A program made the translations under genes and the position numbers. 64,000 nucleotides of DNA from an uncultured Desulfobacteraceae bacterium (GTDB lineage: Bacteria; Desulfobacterota; Desulfobacteria; Desulfobacterales; UBA5852), in contig CAJXSL010000005.1 in NCBI GenBank assembly GCA_913060875.1, positions 124,001-188,000 of the forward strand. The letters run 5' to 3'. The notes beneath the pieces were generated by a model. That model made no database searches and was not told the DNA's origin. It saw only the letters and a program-made list of their open reading frames with translations. This document shows positions 52,015-61,639 of this stretch, piece by piece. How positions within the stretch are numbered: position 1 is the first letter of the stretch; each line of letters opens with the position of its first letter.

Positions 52015-53196
52015 ATGGGAATCATCAATCTCGACCATATCTCGTCCAACCCGCTGCTGCCCGAGGTCAAGACGGCCATGATCGATGCGATCAATGCCGA
52101 CTATCACAATCCTGCCAGCCAGCACAGCGCCGGAGAAACCGCGGCCGAACAGCTTGATCAGGCCCGCCAGGCCGTGGCGGCCCTGATCAACAGCGCCACC
52201 CCCAAAGAGGTCATTTTCACTTCCGGCGGCACCGAATCCGTGAACCATGCCATCAAGGGCGTGGCCCTGGCCAACGCCAAGAAAGGCAATCACATCATCA
52301 CCTCCAACGTGGAGCACAACGCGGTCATCCGCAGCCTCAAGCGCCTCAAGGGACAGGGCTTCAGGGTGACCTCCCTGGACGTAGACGCCGACGGCCGGGT
52401 GGATCCCGCCGCCGTGGCGGACGCCATCACGGACAAGACCATCCTGGTGTCCATCATGCACAGCAACAACGAGACCGGCACCATCCAGCCCATCGAGGCC
52501 ATCGCCAAGATCACCCGGGAGCGGAAGATCCTTTTTCACACGGACGCCGTGGATTCGGTAGGGGTCGTGCCCGTGGACGTCCAGAAACTGGGGGTCGACC
52601 TGATGAGCTTCGGGTCCAACACCTTCTACGGCCCCACCGGGGTGGGCGGCCTCTATGTGCGGCGCGGTACCCTGATCTGGCCCCTGCTGGAGGGCGGTGT
52701 CCAGGAGCATAACAAACGCGCCGGGGCTGAGAACCTGATCGGTATCATCGGCATGGGAGTTGCCGCGGAGATGGCCCGGCAGGATATGCCCGCACGCCTG
52801 GCCCACCTTGAAAAGCTTAAGCATAAACTACTGTCCGATCTGCCGCGCTATGTGGATGAGACGATTATCAACACCCCTGCCGAGGCCAGTCTGCCCAACC
52901 TGGTCTCGGTGTCGGTGCAGTACATCGAGGGGGAAAGCGTCATGCTCATGCTCGATGACGACAACATCGCCGTGGCCACCCGCTCGGCCTGTGCCACCGG
53001 CTCCCTCAGGGCCTCCCACGTGCTGCTGTCCATCGGCCGGACCCATGCCGATGCCCAGGGGACCCTGGTGATCACCCTCGGGATGGACAACACCGAAGCG
53101 GATATCGACTATTTTCTGGCATCCCTGCAGAAGGTGGTCCAAACCCTGCGGGAGATATCCCCCCTTTACCAGAAGCAAGCCCAAACCGCGGGCTGA
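52015..53196 (+). CDS. nifS: NifS/IscS-family protein lacking the PLP-binding lysine
   Basis: 393 aa, aminotransferase class V fold. Family residues kept: EHNAV (His101), HTDA (Asp177), and the active-site Cys326 in RSACATGS. However, the segment that normally reads SGHKxxGPKG is here FGSNTFYGPTG: the Schiff-base Lys and its preceding His are replaced by Thr203 and Asn202. Gln of HTDAxQ is Asp180, and the usual LDNNATT start is LDHISSN. It should therefore not be a normal cysteine desulfurase. It follows the nifU gene, separated by a repeat element. The IscS of the sulfate reducer Archaeoglobus fulgidus is likewise known to lack this lysine and desulfurase activity. Confidence 0.85.
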   Translation: MGIINLDHISSNPLLPEVKTAMIDAINADYHNPASQHSAGETAAEQLDQARQAVAALINSATPKEVIFTSGGTESVNHAIKGVALANAKKGNHIITSNVEHNAVIRSLKRLKGQGFRVTSLDVDADGRVDPAAVADAITDKTILVSIMHSNNETGTIQPIEAIAKITRERKILFHTDAVDSVGVVPVDVQKLGVDLMSFGSNTFYGPTGVGGLYVRRGTLIWPLLEGGVQEHNKRAGAENLIGIIGMGVAAEMARQDMPARLAHLEKLKHKLLSDLPRYVDETIINTPAEASLPNLVSVSVQYIEGESVMLMLDDDNIAVATRSACATGSLRASHVLLSIGRTHADAQGTLVITLGMDNTEADIDYFLASLQKVVQTLREISPLYQKQAQTAG

Positions 53197-53229
53197 AATC
53201 CAGCAGATGTCAAACCGGAGACAACAACA

Positions 53230-54165
53230 TTGGAACAAGCACTCACCCCCTCTCTCTCGACCTCGTTTTACCCGATCGGACAGAACAGTGACGTGACCCA
53301 TCTCATCGCGGCCCTGGCCGACCTCCCGGTTGACGGCGTCGAACTGGAATACCGCATTCCCGCCCCGGTGGTGCCTGTTCTTCGTTCATCCCTGCGGCGA
53401 ATGGGGATCCGGGTGACCAGTGTCCATAATTTTTTCCCCCTGCCGCTGGATCACCTGAAAACCGGAGGCGGCGGCGACCTCTTTTCCCTGTCAGATATCC
53501 GGCGGGAAGAGCGGGAGGAAGCCGTCAAACGTACCCTCCAGACCATCGACCAGGCCCACGACCTGGAAGCCGGGGCCGTGGTCCTGCACTGCGGCAGTGT
53601 GGCCATGCCGGCCGAGACCCGGCTGCTCTATGACCGTTTTCAGAAGGAAGGATGCCTTTCGGAAGCCCAGCGGCAATGGCTGCAGGAAAAGGTCGCCGAA
53701 CGTGACCGGCACAAACCGGCTCATCTGGATGCCCTTTGCTTCAGCCTGGAGAAACTGGTCCGGGCGGCCGATGGGCGCCATGTGCGCCTGGGCTTGGAGA
53801 ACCGCTACCATTACCACGAGTTACCGGGCCCGGACGATTTTCAGTTTTTGCTGCAGAAATTCGATGGGGCGCCCCTGGGCTACTGGCACGATACGGGGCA
53901 CGCCCACGCCAACGAACAATTAGGATTGGTGGCCGAGGGAGATTTGCTGAAAAACCTGTCGGATCGCCTGGTCGGCATCCACCTGCACGATGCCGACGGA
54001 CTGGAAGATCATCTACCGCCGGGGCGTGGCCGGATCGACTTCAAGATGCTGGCCCCCCACCTGAACAGTGGTGTCCCGATCGTGCTGGAGCTTCGTACCG
54101 GCACCCCGCTTGATGCGGTGCAAGCCGGCCTGGACTATCTGACGGCGTGCCTTCAGAACGGATGA
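53230..54165 (+). CDS. Sugar phosphate isomerase/epimerase-like TIM-barrel protein
   Basis: 311 aa, xylose-isomerase-like TIM barrel (AP endonuclease family 2). Metal-ligand type motifs: VVLHCGS, LGLENRYHYHELP (Glu), YWHDTGHAH (Asp/His), GIHLHDADG and IVLELR (last Glu). Start is TTG at 53230 with GGAG upstream; no in-frame ATG lies near. 33 bp after the nifS stop, so probably co-transcribed. The substrate cannot be told; a sugar or polyol is expected for the family. Confidence 0.8.
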   Translation: MEQALTPSLSTSFYPIGQNSDVTHLIAALADLPVDGVELEYRIPAPVVPVLRSSLRRMGIRVTSVHNFFPLPLDHLKTGGGGDLFSLSDIRREEREEAVKRTLQTIDQAHDLEAGAVVLHCGSVAMPAETRLLYDRFQKEGCLSEAQRQWLQEKVAERDRHKPAHLDALCFSLEKLVRAADGRHVRLGLENRYHYHELPGPDDFQFLLQKFDGAPLGYWHDTGHAHANEQLGLVAEGDLLKNLSDRLVGIHLHDADGLEDHLPPGRGRIDFKMLAPHLNSGVPIVLELRTGTPLDAVQAGLDYLTACLQNG

Positions 54166-54190
54166 GCCGCCGCCCGCAAAAGGGGTGGCC

Positions 54191-57100
54191 TCAAGAGGCC
54201 AAAACTGATTTCACCTTTTCAGACAGCTGGGCCAGGTTGAAGGGCTTCTGGATAAACCCCACACAACCGCGATCGATGATCTCGGAGGCCTTGCCGTCAA
54301 TGCTGTAACCGCTGGAAAGCATCACGTTGACACCGGGATCCAGCTCCTTGAGCTGGTCAAAGACCTCACCACCGCCCATCCCGGGCATGACCATGTCCAG
54401 AATCACCAGGTCAATGGATTCACCCGCTTGTTGAAAAAATTGCAGGGCGTCTTCCCCGTTGCCGGCGACATGAACGGTATAGCCGAGTTTTTGCAGCATG
54501 GCGGTACCCACATCCAATATCAACTGCTCGTCATCCACCAGCAGGAGGGTGCCCTGCCCCTTCTTCATCTGAATGTCCGGCGCCGCTTCTTTGATCACCA
54601 CCTTGGTCGAGGCCGGCAGATACAGGCTGAACGAGCTGCCTTCGCCTTTTTCACTGTAGACGTTGATCAGTCCCCCGTGATTCTTGATGATGCCATAGGC
54701 CGAGGCCAGTCCCAGGCCTGTTCCCCGGCCCATTTCCCGGGTGGTGAAAAAGGGTTCGAAAATGCGCTCCATGGTCGACCGGTCCATACCGATCCCGGTA
54801 TCCGTCACCATCACGCGCACATAGCGCCCGGGCGCCAAGGACAGCTGTTCGGTATCGCTGTCTGAAAGATGCACATTCTCGGTGGATATCAGCAAATCAC
54901 CGCCGCCCGGCATGGCCTGCCAGGCGTTGACGTAGAGGTTCAGCAGCACCTGTCGAATCTGCCCCCGGTCCACCTCTACGGTCCAGAGATCCCTGGCGTA
55001 TTTACCGCGAATCGTGATCTCTTTGCGGGTCCGGCTGAACATGCGGTTTTGTGTTTTGATGAGGTCGTTGAGGTCCGTGGGTTTGACTTCATATTTGCCG
55101 CCCCGGGCAAAGCCGAGAATCTGGCGGGTCAAGTCCACCGCGCTTTTGACATAGGATTCGATGCCCTCCAGGTGTTCCCGGAAGGGGTGCCCATGGTTGA
55201 CCTCGCTCAACATCAGGGAAGTGCGGCCCTGGATGCCCATGAGCAGATTGTTGAAATCGTGGGCCACCCCGCCGGCCAGGGTTCCAATGGCTTCCATCTT
55301 CTGGGCCTGGAGCAGCTGCCCCTCCAGCCGGCGCAGGTCGGTGATGTCCCGGCCCACGATCACCACCCCGGAGATGGCCCCATCATCCTCCCGGCTGGGG
55401 TAGTAAAACGTGTCGATATAGCGCCGCCCCATCCCGGGGGTGTCGTACCAGGCCTTGAAACGGAATTCTTCCCCTTCCAGGCATTGGTCGATTTTGGGCT
55501 TCTGGTGGCGTTCGAAAAGCGCTGCTCCAAAAATTCCCGCCACCTTGCGCCCCACCATGTCTTCCGGTTGGCACCCCACGGCCTTGCCATAGGGCGCATT
55601 GACCACCTGGAAATTATAATTCCGGTCCACCAGCGCCATATAGTCGCTGCTGGAGGTCACCATCTGTTCGTATTTGCGCAGGGACCGTTCCGCCGTTTTA
55701 ATCCGGGTGATTTCAGTAAAAGAGCCGACGCTGGTGGTGGTACCGGGAATCAGGTCCACCTTCAGGAGGACCTCTTTGCGGCGCCCCTGCCGATCAATGA
55801 GCCCGCATTCGAAAGTTTTGGGGGCCGCGGCCGGATCCCTGCGGCGCAGGTAGTGGATCGCCAGCATGCGTTTATGGTCGGCCGGGTCTACCATTTCGGT
55901 CCACTTCATGCGCCCCTCGATCTCTTCGCGGCGGTAGTCGACAAGATCGGCAAACCCCTGGTTGACCATGGAAAGCGTGGTGTCTTCTTCACTGAGCACG
56001 GTTCCCGTGCCGGTGTTTTCGAACACGCTGCGGTAGCGCTGCTCGCTTTCGCGCAACGCAGCCTCCATCTGGCGTTTGTCTTTCAACTCGGCCTGAGCAC
56101 GGGCGTACAGCCGGGCGTTTTCCAGAGCAATGGCGGCCAAATCGGCAAACCGGCCCAAAATCTCCACTTCCTCGGGATGGAATTGTTTCCCCGGTTCATA
56201 GAACAACAGTCCGATAACACCCAAAGTCCGGTGGCCGGATACGATGGGTACACCTACCAGGGCCCGGATATCGTCGAAAAGCGGAGTGGTCGCCCGATGG
56301 GGCCAGGAACGGTAGTCATCAATCACAAGTGTCTGCCCTGTCTGCCAGACCCTGCCGCCCATGCCCTCGCCGGGTTTCAGGCGAAAGCCGCGATACACCT
56401 GGGTTTTGCTGCCAACGGCTGCCCGGACCACCAACTCCTCGGTATCGGCGTCGTAAATATAGGCAATCCCCTGATCGGTGTGGGTCAATTCCACCGCATT
56501 CTTGACGATGGCCTCCAGGGTAACATCCAACTCCAGGTGGCTGACCAGCCCCAGGGCGGTTTCGTGCAGGGTGGTGAGATAGGACTTCTGCAGCTCGAGG
56601 GTCCGCTGGGCGGCCTTGCGCTCGGTGATATCGAGAGCCGTGAAGGTGACCCCGACATCCAGGTCCGCCAGATCGATGGGGGTGGAACTCAGGAGGACAT
56701 CGATGACCCGACCGTCCTTGCGCACCCAGCGGGTTTCCACGGTTCCGGTCCCCCGGCGCGAAATCTGTTCGTATTTTTCCGTCCCCACCCACTCGAAATC
56801 TTCCCGGGTGGGGTAAAGCATACGGGCGTTCCGGTGCATCAATTCGTCGCGGGAATAGCCCAGCATCTCGCACAAACGATCGTTGGCCGCAGCGATCACC
56901 CTTTCGCGTACCATGCCGATCCCGGTGGGGGCGGCCCGAAAAATGCTGTCCAGCTTGCCCACCTGTTCGCGAAGGGCCAGCTCCTGCTGTCGAACTTCGG
57001 AAACATCCCGGGATATGCTTACAACACAGGATTCCCCGCCGATGTCGGCCGTCCTCCCGGAAATTTCAAAGGGCAGGGTCCGCCCGTCTTTCATGGTGAA

Positions 57101-57439
57101 ATGGGTCGCAAAACAGCGGACTTCGCCGCATTCCCGCAACAGTTGGACATACTGCCGGCGATCGTCGAGATCGCTCCAGAAACCGAGATCGAGAACCGTC
57201 CGGCCGACAGCCTCTTCCCGGGTGTACCCGGAGGTTTGTAAAAAGGTATCGTTGACATCCAAGATCATGCCGTCCGTCAGCCGGGATATCACAAGATTGT
57301 CCGGACTCGAAATAAAGGCGGCCACACAGGCGTCGGAATCAGCCGCGGCAGTGCCGGTTTGGGCTTTATGCGCGGCCTGCCGGCGTTCCAGTTGGACGAT
57401 ACGGCTTTCCAACTCCTCGTAGGTGGGTTTTGGCGTCAT
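54191..57439 (-). CDS. Hybrid sensor histidine kinase (PAS-PAS-GAF-PAS-PAS-HisKA-HATPase-REC)
   Basis: 1082 aa, cytoplasmic. Domains in order: coiled coil (1-30), PAS (about 35-150), PAS (155-275), GAF (295-440, ending in ALENARLYARAQ), PAS (460-580), PAS (590-700), HisKA with GGVAHDFNNLLMGIQG (phospho-His), HATPase with N box (LLNLYVNAWQAMPGG), DTGIGMD and GRGTGLGLASAYG, and a receiver with DLVILDMVMPGMGG (phospho-Asp) and FIQKPFNL. ATG 57439 is preferred to 57445 since AAGGGG then has normal spacing. No HTH output nearby, so signalling is via the receiver. The input is unknown. Confidence 0.92.
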   Translation of the reverse strand: MTPKPTYEELESRIVQLERRQAAHKAQTGTAAADSDACVAAFISSPDNLVISRLTDGMILDVNDTFLQTSGYTREEAVGRTVLDLGFWSDLDDRRQYVQLLRECGEVRCFATHFTMKDGRTLPFEISGRTADIGGESCVVSISRDVSEVRQQELALREQVGKLDSIFRAAPTGIGMVRERVIAAANDRLCEMLGYSRDELMHRNARMLYPTREDFEWVGTEKYEQISRRGTGTVETRWVRKDGRVIDVLLSSTPIDLADLDVGVTFTALDITERKAAQRTLELQKSYLTTLHETALGLVSHLELDVTLEAIVKNAVELTHTDQGIAYIYDADTEELVVRAAVGSKTQVYRGFRLKPGEGMGGRVWQTGQTLVIDDYRSWPHRATTPLFDDIRALVGVPIVSGHRTLGVIGLLFYEPGKQFHPEEVEILGRFADLAAIALENARLYARAQAELKDKRQMEAALRESEQRYRSVFENTGTGTVLSEEDTTLSMVNQGFADLVDYRREEIEGRMKWTEMVDPADHKRMLAIHYLRRRDPAAAPKTFECGLIDRQGRRKEVLLKVDLIPGTTTSVGSFTEITRIKTAERSLRKYEQMVTSSSDYMALVDRNYNFQVVNAPYGKAVGCQPEDMVGRKVAGIFGAALFERHQKPKIDQCLEGEEFRFKAWYDTPGMGRRYIDTFYYPSREDDGAISGVVIVGRDITDLRRLEGQLLQAQKMEAIGTLAGGVAHDFNNLLMGIQGRTSLMLSEVNHGHPFREHLEGIESYVKSAVDLTRQILGFARGGKYEVKPTDLNDLIKTQNRMFSRTRKEITIRGKYARDLWTVEVDRGQIRQVLLNLYVNAWQAMPGGGDLLISTENVHLSDSDTEQLSLAPGRYVRVMVTDTGIGMDRSTMERIFEPFFTTREMGRGTGLGLASAYGIIKNHGGLINVYSEKGEGSSFSLYLPASTKVVIKEAAPDIQMKKGQGTLLLVDDEQLILDVGTAMLQKLGYTVHVAGNGEDALQFFQQAGESIDLVILDMVMPGMGGGEVFDQLKELDPGVNVMLSSGYSIDGKASEIIDRGCVGFIQKPFNLAQLSEKVKSVLAS

Positions 57440-58030
57440 AGACATCCCCTTTTAAGGGTCGCATTTATGACGGCACGCTCGCCATTGGCGGGTGAGGGAA
57501 AACCGGCGGCCACCTCCGGGAGCGGTTGTCGTGGTGATGGGTTAGCGCGACGGATACCACCGCAAGCGCTTATTCTCGATTAAATCAATCAGGAAACACC
57601 CGTCTATTGAAATGCTATAATTTTTAAAGGGTTAACTTGTCAAGTACTCACATATGTATATATCCGGGCCCGGAGGCCCCGGCTTTGGGTTCCCCCTGGA
57701 AGGGGGGATGCTGCAATCACGAGAAACAATAGGCGTCAGAAGACAGAATTCAGGAGCCAGAAGGATTTTGATGTCGCTTCGATCCGGTTGGCGCCAGAAA
57801 TGGCAACACCGTCATGGCAGTCCCGCCGGCCATGCAACCGACGGCTTGCATTCTGGCGTCCGTTCGGACTATAAATGGACGCATATCCTTCCCGCACCTG
57901 ACGTCAATCCCGATTCCGGCAGGGTCATGCGCTGTGCTCGATGGTTACAGCGGGGCGATATGGCGGTGTCATTTTAGCGTACCGGCAAACCGATACCGAA
58001 CCAGTCCGTTCATCCAAGAGCGTTGACCCG
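57440..58030. other. Intergenic stretch between two divergent kinase genes
   Basis: About 590 bp, no supported gene; it holds the left 131-bp inverted repeat (57656-57786). Frames spanning the repeat are translations of it. No clear promoter seen for either kinase. Confidence 0.5.
57656..57786 (+). repeat. 131-bp inverted repeat, left arm
   Basis: Runs from GTATATATCCGGGCCC to CGCTTCGATCCG and matches the reverse complement of 60496-60626 at 127 of 131 positions by eye. Internal parts include CCGGAGGCCCCGG, TTCCCCCTGGAAGGGGGGA (a hairpin) and AGGCGTCAGAAGACAGAATT. The two arms enclose one kinase gene. Confidence 0.9.
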
Positions 58031-60331
58031 ATGCTACCAGCCAAAAAATTATGGGCCATGGCCGAACATTTTATGGCGGCCATCTGGACCGAGACCGGAT
58101 TTCCGGTCCTGATCTACAATGATCAGGGCTATATCGTGCGTGCCACGGACAAATCCCGCATCGGGGACCTGCACGCCGGCGCCCGGAAAATTATGCAGGG
58201 CCAGGTGGATGAATACGCGGTGACCCCCGAAGAAGCCGCCCGCAACCCCCTGGTCCGTGAGGGCTACAGCTGCGCCATTATCATCGACGGCCAGCGGGTC
58301 GGGGCCTTCGGCATCACCGGCAAACTGGAGCAATCCCGGCCGCTGGCCAAGATGGCGGTCAGGCTGATCGATGCCTGGATAACGGACCAGAAACACCAGG
58401 ATGAGCTTGAACGCTCGGAGCACAAGTTCCGCAGCATCTTCGACCACTCCCCCCAGGGCATTTTTCAGACCGATCTCCACGGCCGCATGCTAACGGCCAA
58501 CCCCGCTTTGGCCAACATGTACGGCTATCCCTCCCCAGAAGCACTGGTAGCGGAATTGACCGACGTTGCCCATCAACTTTACGTCCAGCCCGGTGACCGC
58601 GACAAACTGCTCGCAGCGTTGCAGGCCAAAGGCCGCCTTTCCGGTTTTCTCACCCGGTACCGGCGCCGGGACGGCCAGATCATCGATGTCAGCATCAATG
58701 CCCATTTCATCGATAATCCCGAAACCGGCGAGCCCATCATGGAAGGCATCGTCGAGGACATTACCGACCGCAAACGGGCCGAAGAGGCCCTCAAACTATC
58801 GGAGGAAAAATACTTCAAAGCCTTTGACAACAGCCCGGTATGGGTCGTTCTCAGTTCGCTGGAAACCGGTCGCTACATGGAAGTCAACCAAACTTTTGTG
58901 GATGACATGGGGTATGGGCGGGAAGAAATCCTCGGCCGCACATCGCTCGAGATGGGCACTTGGGTCGATTCGGACGATCGGCAGGCCATCCACGATGCCT
59001 TAGAAAAAAAAGGCGCGATCCGCAATGTGGAAGTCCATCGCCGCACCAAGTCCGGCCGGGTATTGACCATGCTCTTCTCGGCCGACATTATCGAGATTTC
59101 CGGGGAGTCGTGCATGCTCTCCGTGTCTCTGGACATCAGCGACCGGAAGACGATCGAAAACGAACGCCAGAATTATGAAACCCGCATCCAGCAGATGCAA
59201 AAAATGGAGGCCATCGGCATGCTGGCCGGCGGCATCGCCCATGACTTCAACAATATCCTGTCGGCCGTCATCGGCTATGCGGAACTGGCCCTCATGGACA
59301 CGGAGCCGGAAGACCACTTGCAGCACAATATCCAGCAGATCCATGCCGCCGGCATGCGGGCCCGTGAGCTGGTCCAGCAGATCCTGACCTTCAGCCGCCA
59401 GGGCAGGCGCGAACTTAAACCCCTCAAGATCACCATCCCGATCAAGGAGGCGCTCAAACTGCTCCGATCCTCGCTGCCCGCCACCATCGCTATGACTTCC
59501 CACATCGACGCCGAGATCGACAATGTGATGGCCGACCCCACCCAGATCCACCAAATCGTCATGAACCTCTGCACCAACGCGGCCCAGGCCATGGAGAAAA
59601 ACGGGGGGCAGCTGATCGTAGCACTGTCCCAGGTGGCCCTGGATGACAACGATATTCGCCTCTATCCGGGTCTCACGGCCGGTGATTACGTCAAACTCAG
59701 CATTCAGGATACCGGCGTCGGCATCCCCGCCGATCTTCTGGTGAAAATCTATCAGCCGTATTTTACGACCAAAGGCAAGGGCAAAGGCACGGGGCTGGGC
59801 CTGGCCGTGGTCCATGGCATCGTGCAGAGCTACGGGGGCGAAATCCATGTGGAAAGCGTTGTGGGACAAGGGACGACCTTCCACGTCTACCTGCCCACCA
59901 TTAAAGCTGAAGCCCAACCGTCAAAGGAGACAACCGTCCCGCCCGGCGGGACCGAACGCATTTTCTTCATCGACGACGAAGCCGCCATCGTCGACCTTGG
60001 CCGCCAGGGGCTTGAACGGCTGGGCTACACCGTCGAAGTCGCCACGGATTGCAGCCAAGCCTTGTCCCAATTCCGCGAAGCGCCGGACCGGTTCGACCTG
60101 ATCATCACCGACATGACCATGCCCAAGATGACCGGTGATCAACTTGCGGCCGAATGCCTCAAACTGCGGGCGGACATTCCCATCATTGCCTGCACGGGTT
60201 ACAGCAGCCGCATTGATGAGCAGGAAATCGAAGGCATGGGAATACGGGCCATACTGATGAAACCCATCAAATTGAACGACCTGGCCCGCTGCGTTCGCCA
60301 GGTGCTGGATCACCCGGCAGCAGGGATATAA
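58031..60331 (+). CDS. Hybrid sensor kinase with N-terminal sugar-diacid-recognition domain
   Basis: 766 aa from ATG 58031 (weak ribosome site; frame opens at 57941). Residues 1-120 match the Diacid_rec domain of CdaR-type regulators (KSRIGDLHAGARKIM, GYSCAIIIDGQRVGAFGITG). PAS (about 130-260), PAS (265-385), HisKA with GGIAHDFNNILSAVIGYAE, HATPase (MNLCTNAAQAM, DTGVGIP, GTGLGLAVVHG), and a receiver with DLIITDMTMPKMTG and LMKPIKL follow. Diacid_rec is usually attached to an HTH; fusion to a kinase is less common. Enclosed by the 131-bp inverted repeats. A carboxylate ligand is inferred from the domain. Confidence 0.88.
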   Translation: MLPAKKLWAMAEHFMAAIWTETGFPVLIYNDQGYIVRATDKSRIGDLHAGARKIMQGQVDEYAVTPEEAARNPLVREGYSCAIIIDGQRVGAFGITGKLEQSRPLAKMAVRLIDAWITDQKHQDELERSEHKFRSIFDHSPQGIFQTDLHGRMLTANPALANMYGYPSPEALVAELTDVAHQLYVQPGDRDKLLAALQAKGRLSGFLTRYRRRDGQIIDVSINAHFIDNPETGEPIMEGIVEDITDRKRAEEALKLSEEKYFKAFDNSPVWVVLSSLETGRYMEVNQTFVDDMGYGREEILGRTSLEMGTWVDSDDRQAIHDALEKKGAIRNVEVHRRTKSGRVLTMLFSADIIEISGESCMLSVSLDISDRKTIENERQNYETRIQQMQKMEAIGMLAGGIAHDFNNILSAVIGYAELALMDTEPEDHLQHNIQQIHAAGMRARELVQQILTFSRQGRRELKPLKITIPIKEALKLLRSSLPATIAMTSHIDAEIDNVMADPTQIHQIVMNLCTNAAQAMEKNGGQLIVALSQVALDDNDIRLYPGLTAGDYVKLSIQDTGVGIPADLLVKIYQPYFTTKGKGKGTGLGLAVVHGIVQSYGGEIHVESVVGQGTTFHVYLPTIKAEAQPSKETTVPPGGTERIFFIDDEAAIVDLGRQGLERLGYTVEVATDCSQALSQFREAPDRFDLIITDMTMPKMTGDQLAAECLKLRADIPIIACTGYSSRIDEQEIEGMGIRAILMKPIKLNDLARCVRQVLDHPAAGI

Positions 60332-60981
60332 TCAACCGTAGCGACACCTATTTATTGGGTCCAGAAAACCTGGTCCTCTGGGCCAGGTCAGAGATAATTG
60401 GCTCCGCCGTAATCGTCGTATAGGAATTCAGGCGTCAGAATTCAGACGTCAGGATAAGGTTTTCGCCTTCGGCGCATTCGATCTTTTTCAAAAGACGGAG
60501 CGAAGCGACATCAAAATCCTTCTGGCTCCTGAATTCTGTCTTCTGACGCCTATTGTTTTTCGTGATTGGAGCATCCCCCCTTCCAGGGGGAACCCAAAGC
60601 CGGGTCCTCCGGGCCCGGATATATACTATCAGCACCCGAGCCATGCCGCCTAAACCTTTTGAGCCGGAAAAACCGGCGCCCCCCTTGTTGCCATCATCCG
60701 CGCCTCCTCCATCCTATTGACAACACTTAGGCTATGGTTACTCTCAAGCTAGTTCACAGCCATGTTATGACCGTTTTCACGAACATATTCGCAACGCATC
60801 GCGATTCCCAAACCACCCTGAGCGCCACTTTTTTTTTCAACCTGTGGAATAGGCGCGCCACCTTGATCATCGAAAGCTTTCCATTCCCTGTGTCATCCCT
60901 TCCCTTCTGAAGCCAACCACGAATAGCGCCATCTCGAGTTCGAAAATCAACTGTCACCTTTATACGGAAAAGGAGGACATG
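60332..60981. other. Intergenic stretch before the ankyrin gene
   Basis: About 650 bp. Contains the right inverted-repeat arm (60496-60626) and a small tandem ATTCAGrCGTCAG pair at 60426-60451. A 67-codon minus frame at 60754-60957 has no recognisable features. AAGGAGG at the end belongs to the ankyrin gene. Confidence 0.5.
60496..60626 (-). repeat. 131-bp inverted repeat, right arm
   Basis: Reverse complement of 57656-57786 with four visible mismatches. It begins 164 bp after the kinase stop codon. Arms of this length and identity can recombine, which would invert the 2.7-kb segment. Confidence 0.9.
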
Positions 60982-61620
60982 ATGAAAACGCCTTCAAAAA
61001 CCCAACACCGTAGGACGGCCTTGGCGCCACTGATGGTTTTCATCATTCTGCTGGCGTGGGCCAATCCCTTTCAAGCCCTTGGACAGGAAGCACAGGATCG
61101 CATGATACTCCCGCCGCCGGTCGAAATATCCGGTCAGGATGCCAATCCCAGGATAATCGAGGCCAGCCGCATGGGTGATGCGACCACCATCAAAGAACTT
61201 TTGTCCCAGGGCGTCAGTGTTGAAACCACCGATGTTCTCGGCAATTCGGCCTTGAATTGCGCCGTGGAAAGTGAACAAACGGAATGCGTCAAGGTCCTGC
61301 TCGACCAGGGTGCTCTTGTCAATACCAGAACCTATAACGGTTACACCCCGCTGATCCTTTCCGCCATCAAGGGCCAAAAGGAAGTGGCCAAGATGCTTAT
61401 GGAAAAAGGGGCCGACGTCAACGCCACCGATCCTTACGGTTGGACGGCCCTGATGAACGCCGTCTACCTCGGCGATACCGAAATGGTAAAACTGCTGGTG
61501 GAAGGGGGGACCAACGTCAACCATAAAAATTACCTGGGTCGATCGGCGCTGTTCATCTCCATCAACACCGGTCGAGAGGCGATCACGCGCCTGCTCAAGA
61601 AGGCGGGTGCCGCTGAATAG
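60982..61620 (+). CDS. Exported ankyrin-repeat protein
   Basis: 212 aa. Signal peptide APLMVFIILLAWANPFQALG (cleavage near residue 36), followed by about five ankyrin repeats (residues about 50-205): ASRMGDATTIKELLSQGVSV, VESEQTECVKVLLDQGALV, AIKGQKEVAKMLMEKGADV, AVYLGDTEMVKLLVEGGTNV. GGAGG is five bases before the second of two ATGs, which I chose. Ankyrin proteins in the bacterial periplasm are often protein-protein adaptors, some linked with catalase or stress; no partner can be named. The TPR lipoprotein starts 19 bp later, so the two are likely one operon. Confidence 0.85.
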   Translation: MKTPSKTQHRRTALAPLMVFIILLAWANPFQALGQEAQDRMILPPPVEISGQDANPRIIEASRMGDATTIKELLSQGVSVETTDVLGNSALNCAVESEQTECVKVLLDQGALVNTRTYNGYTPLILSAIKGQKEVAKMLMEKGADVNATDPYGWTALMNAVYLGDTEMVKLLVEGGTNVNHKNYLGRSALFISINTGREAITRLLKKAGAAE

Positions 61621-61639
61621 CATCCGGCGGGGGCGCGCT

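Noticed and set aside
54869-57241. 790-codon open frame on the plus strand
   Set aside because: Antisense shadow of the histidine kinase; high-GC codon use leaves the complementary frame open. No domain recognisable.
57654-57977. 107-aa frame starting in the left inverted repeat
   Set aside because: It runs through the repeat and into the kinase leader; no coding features.
60754-60957. 67-aa minus-strand frame near the inverted repeat
   Set aside because: No ribosome site, family or conserved neighbour; too short to support as a transposase remnant.
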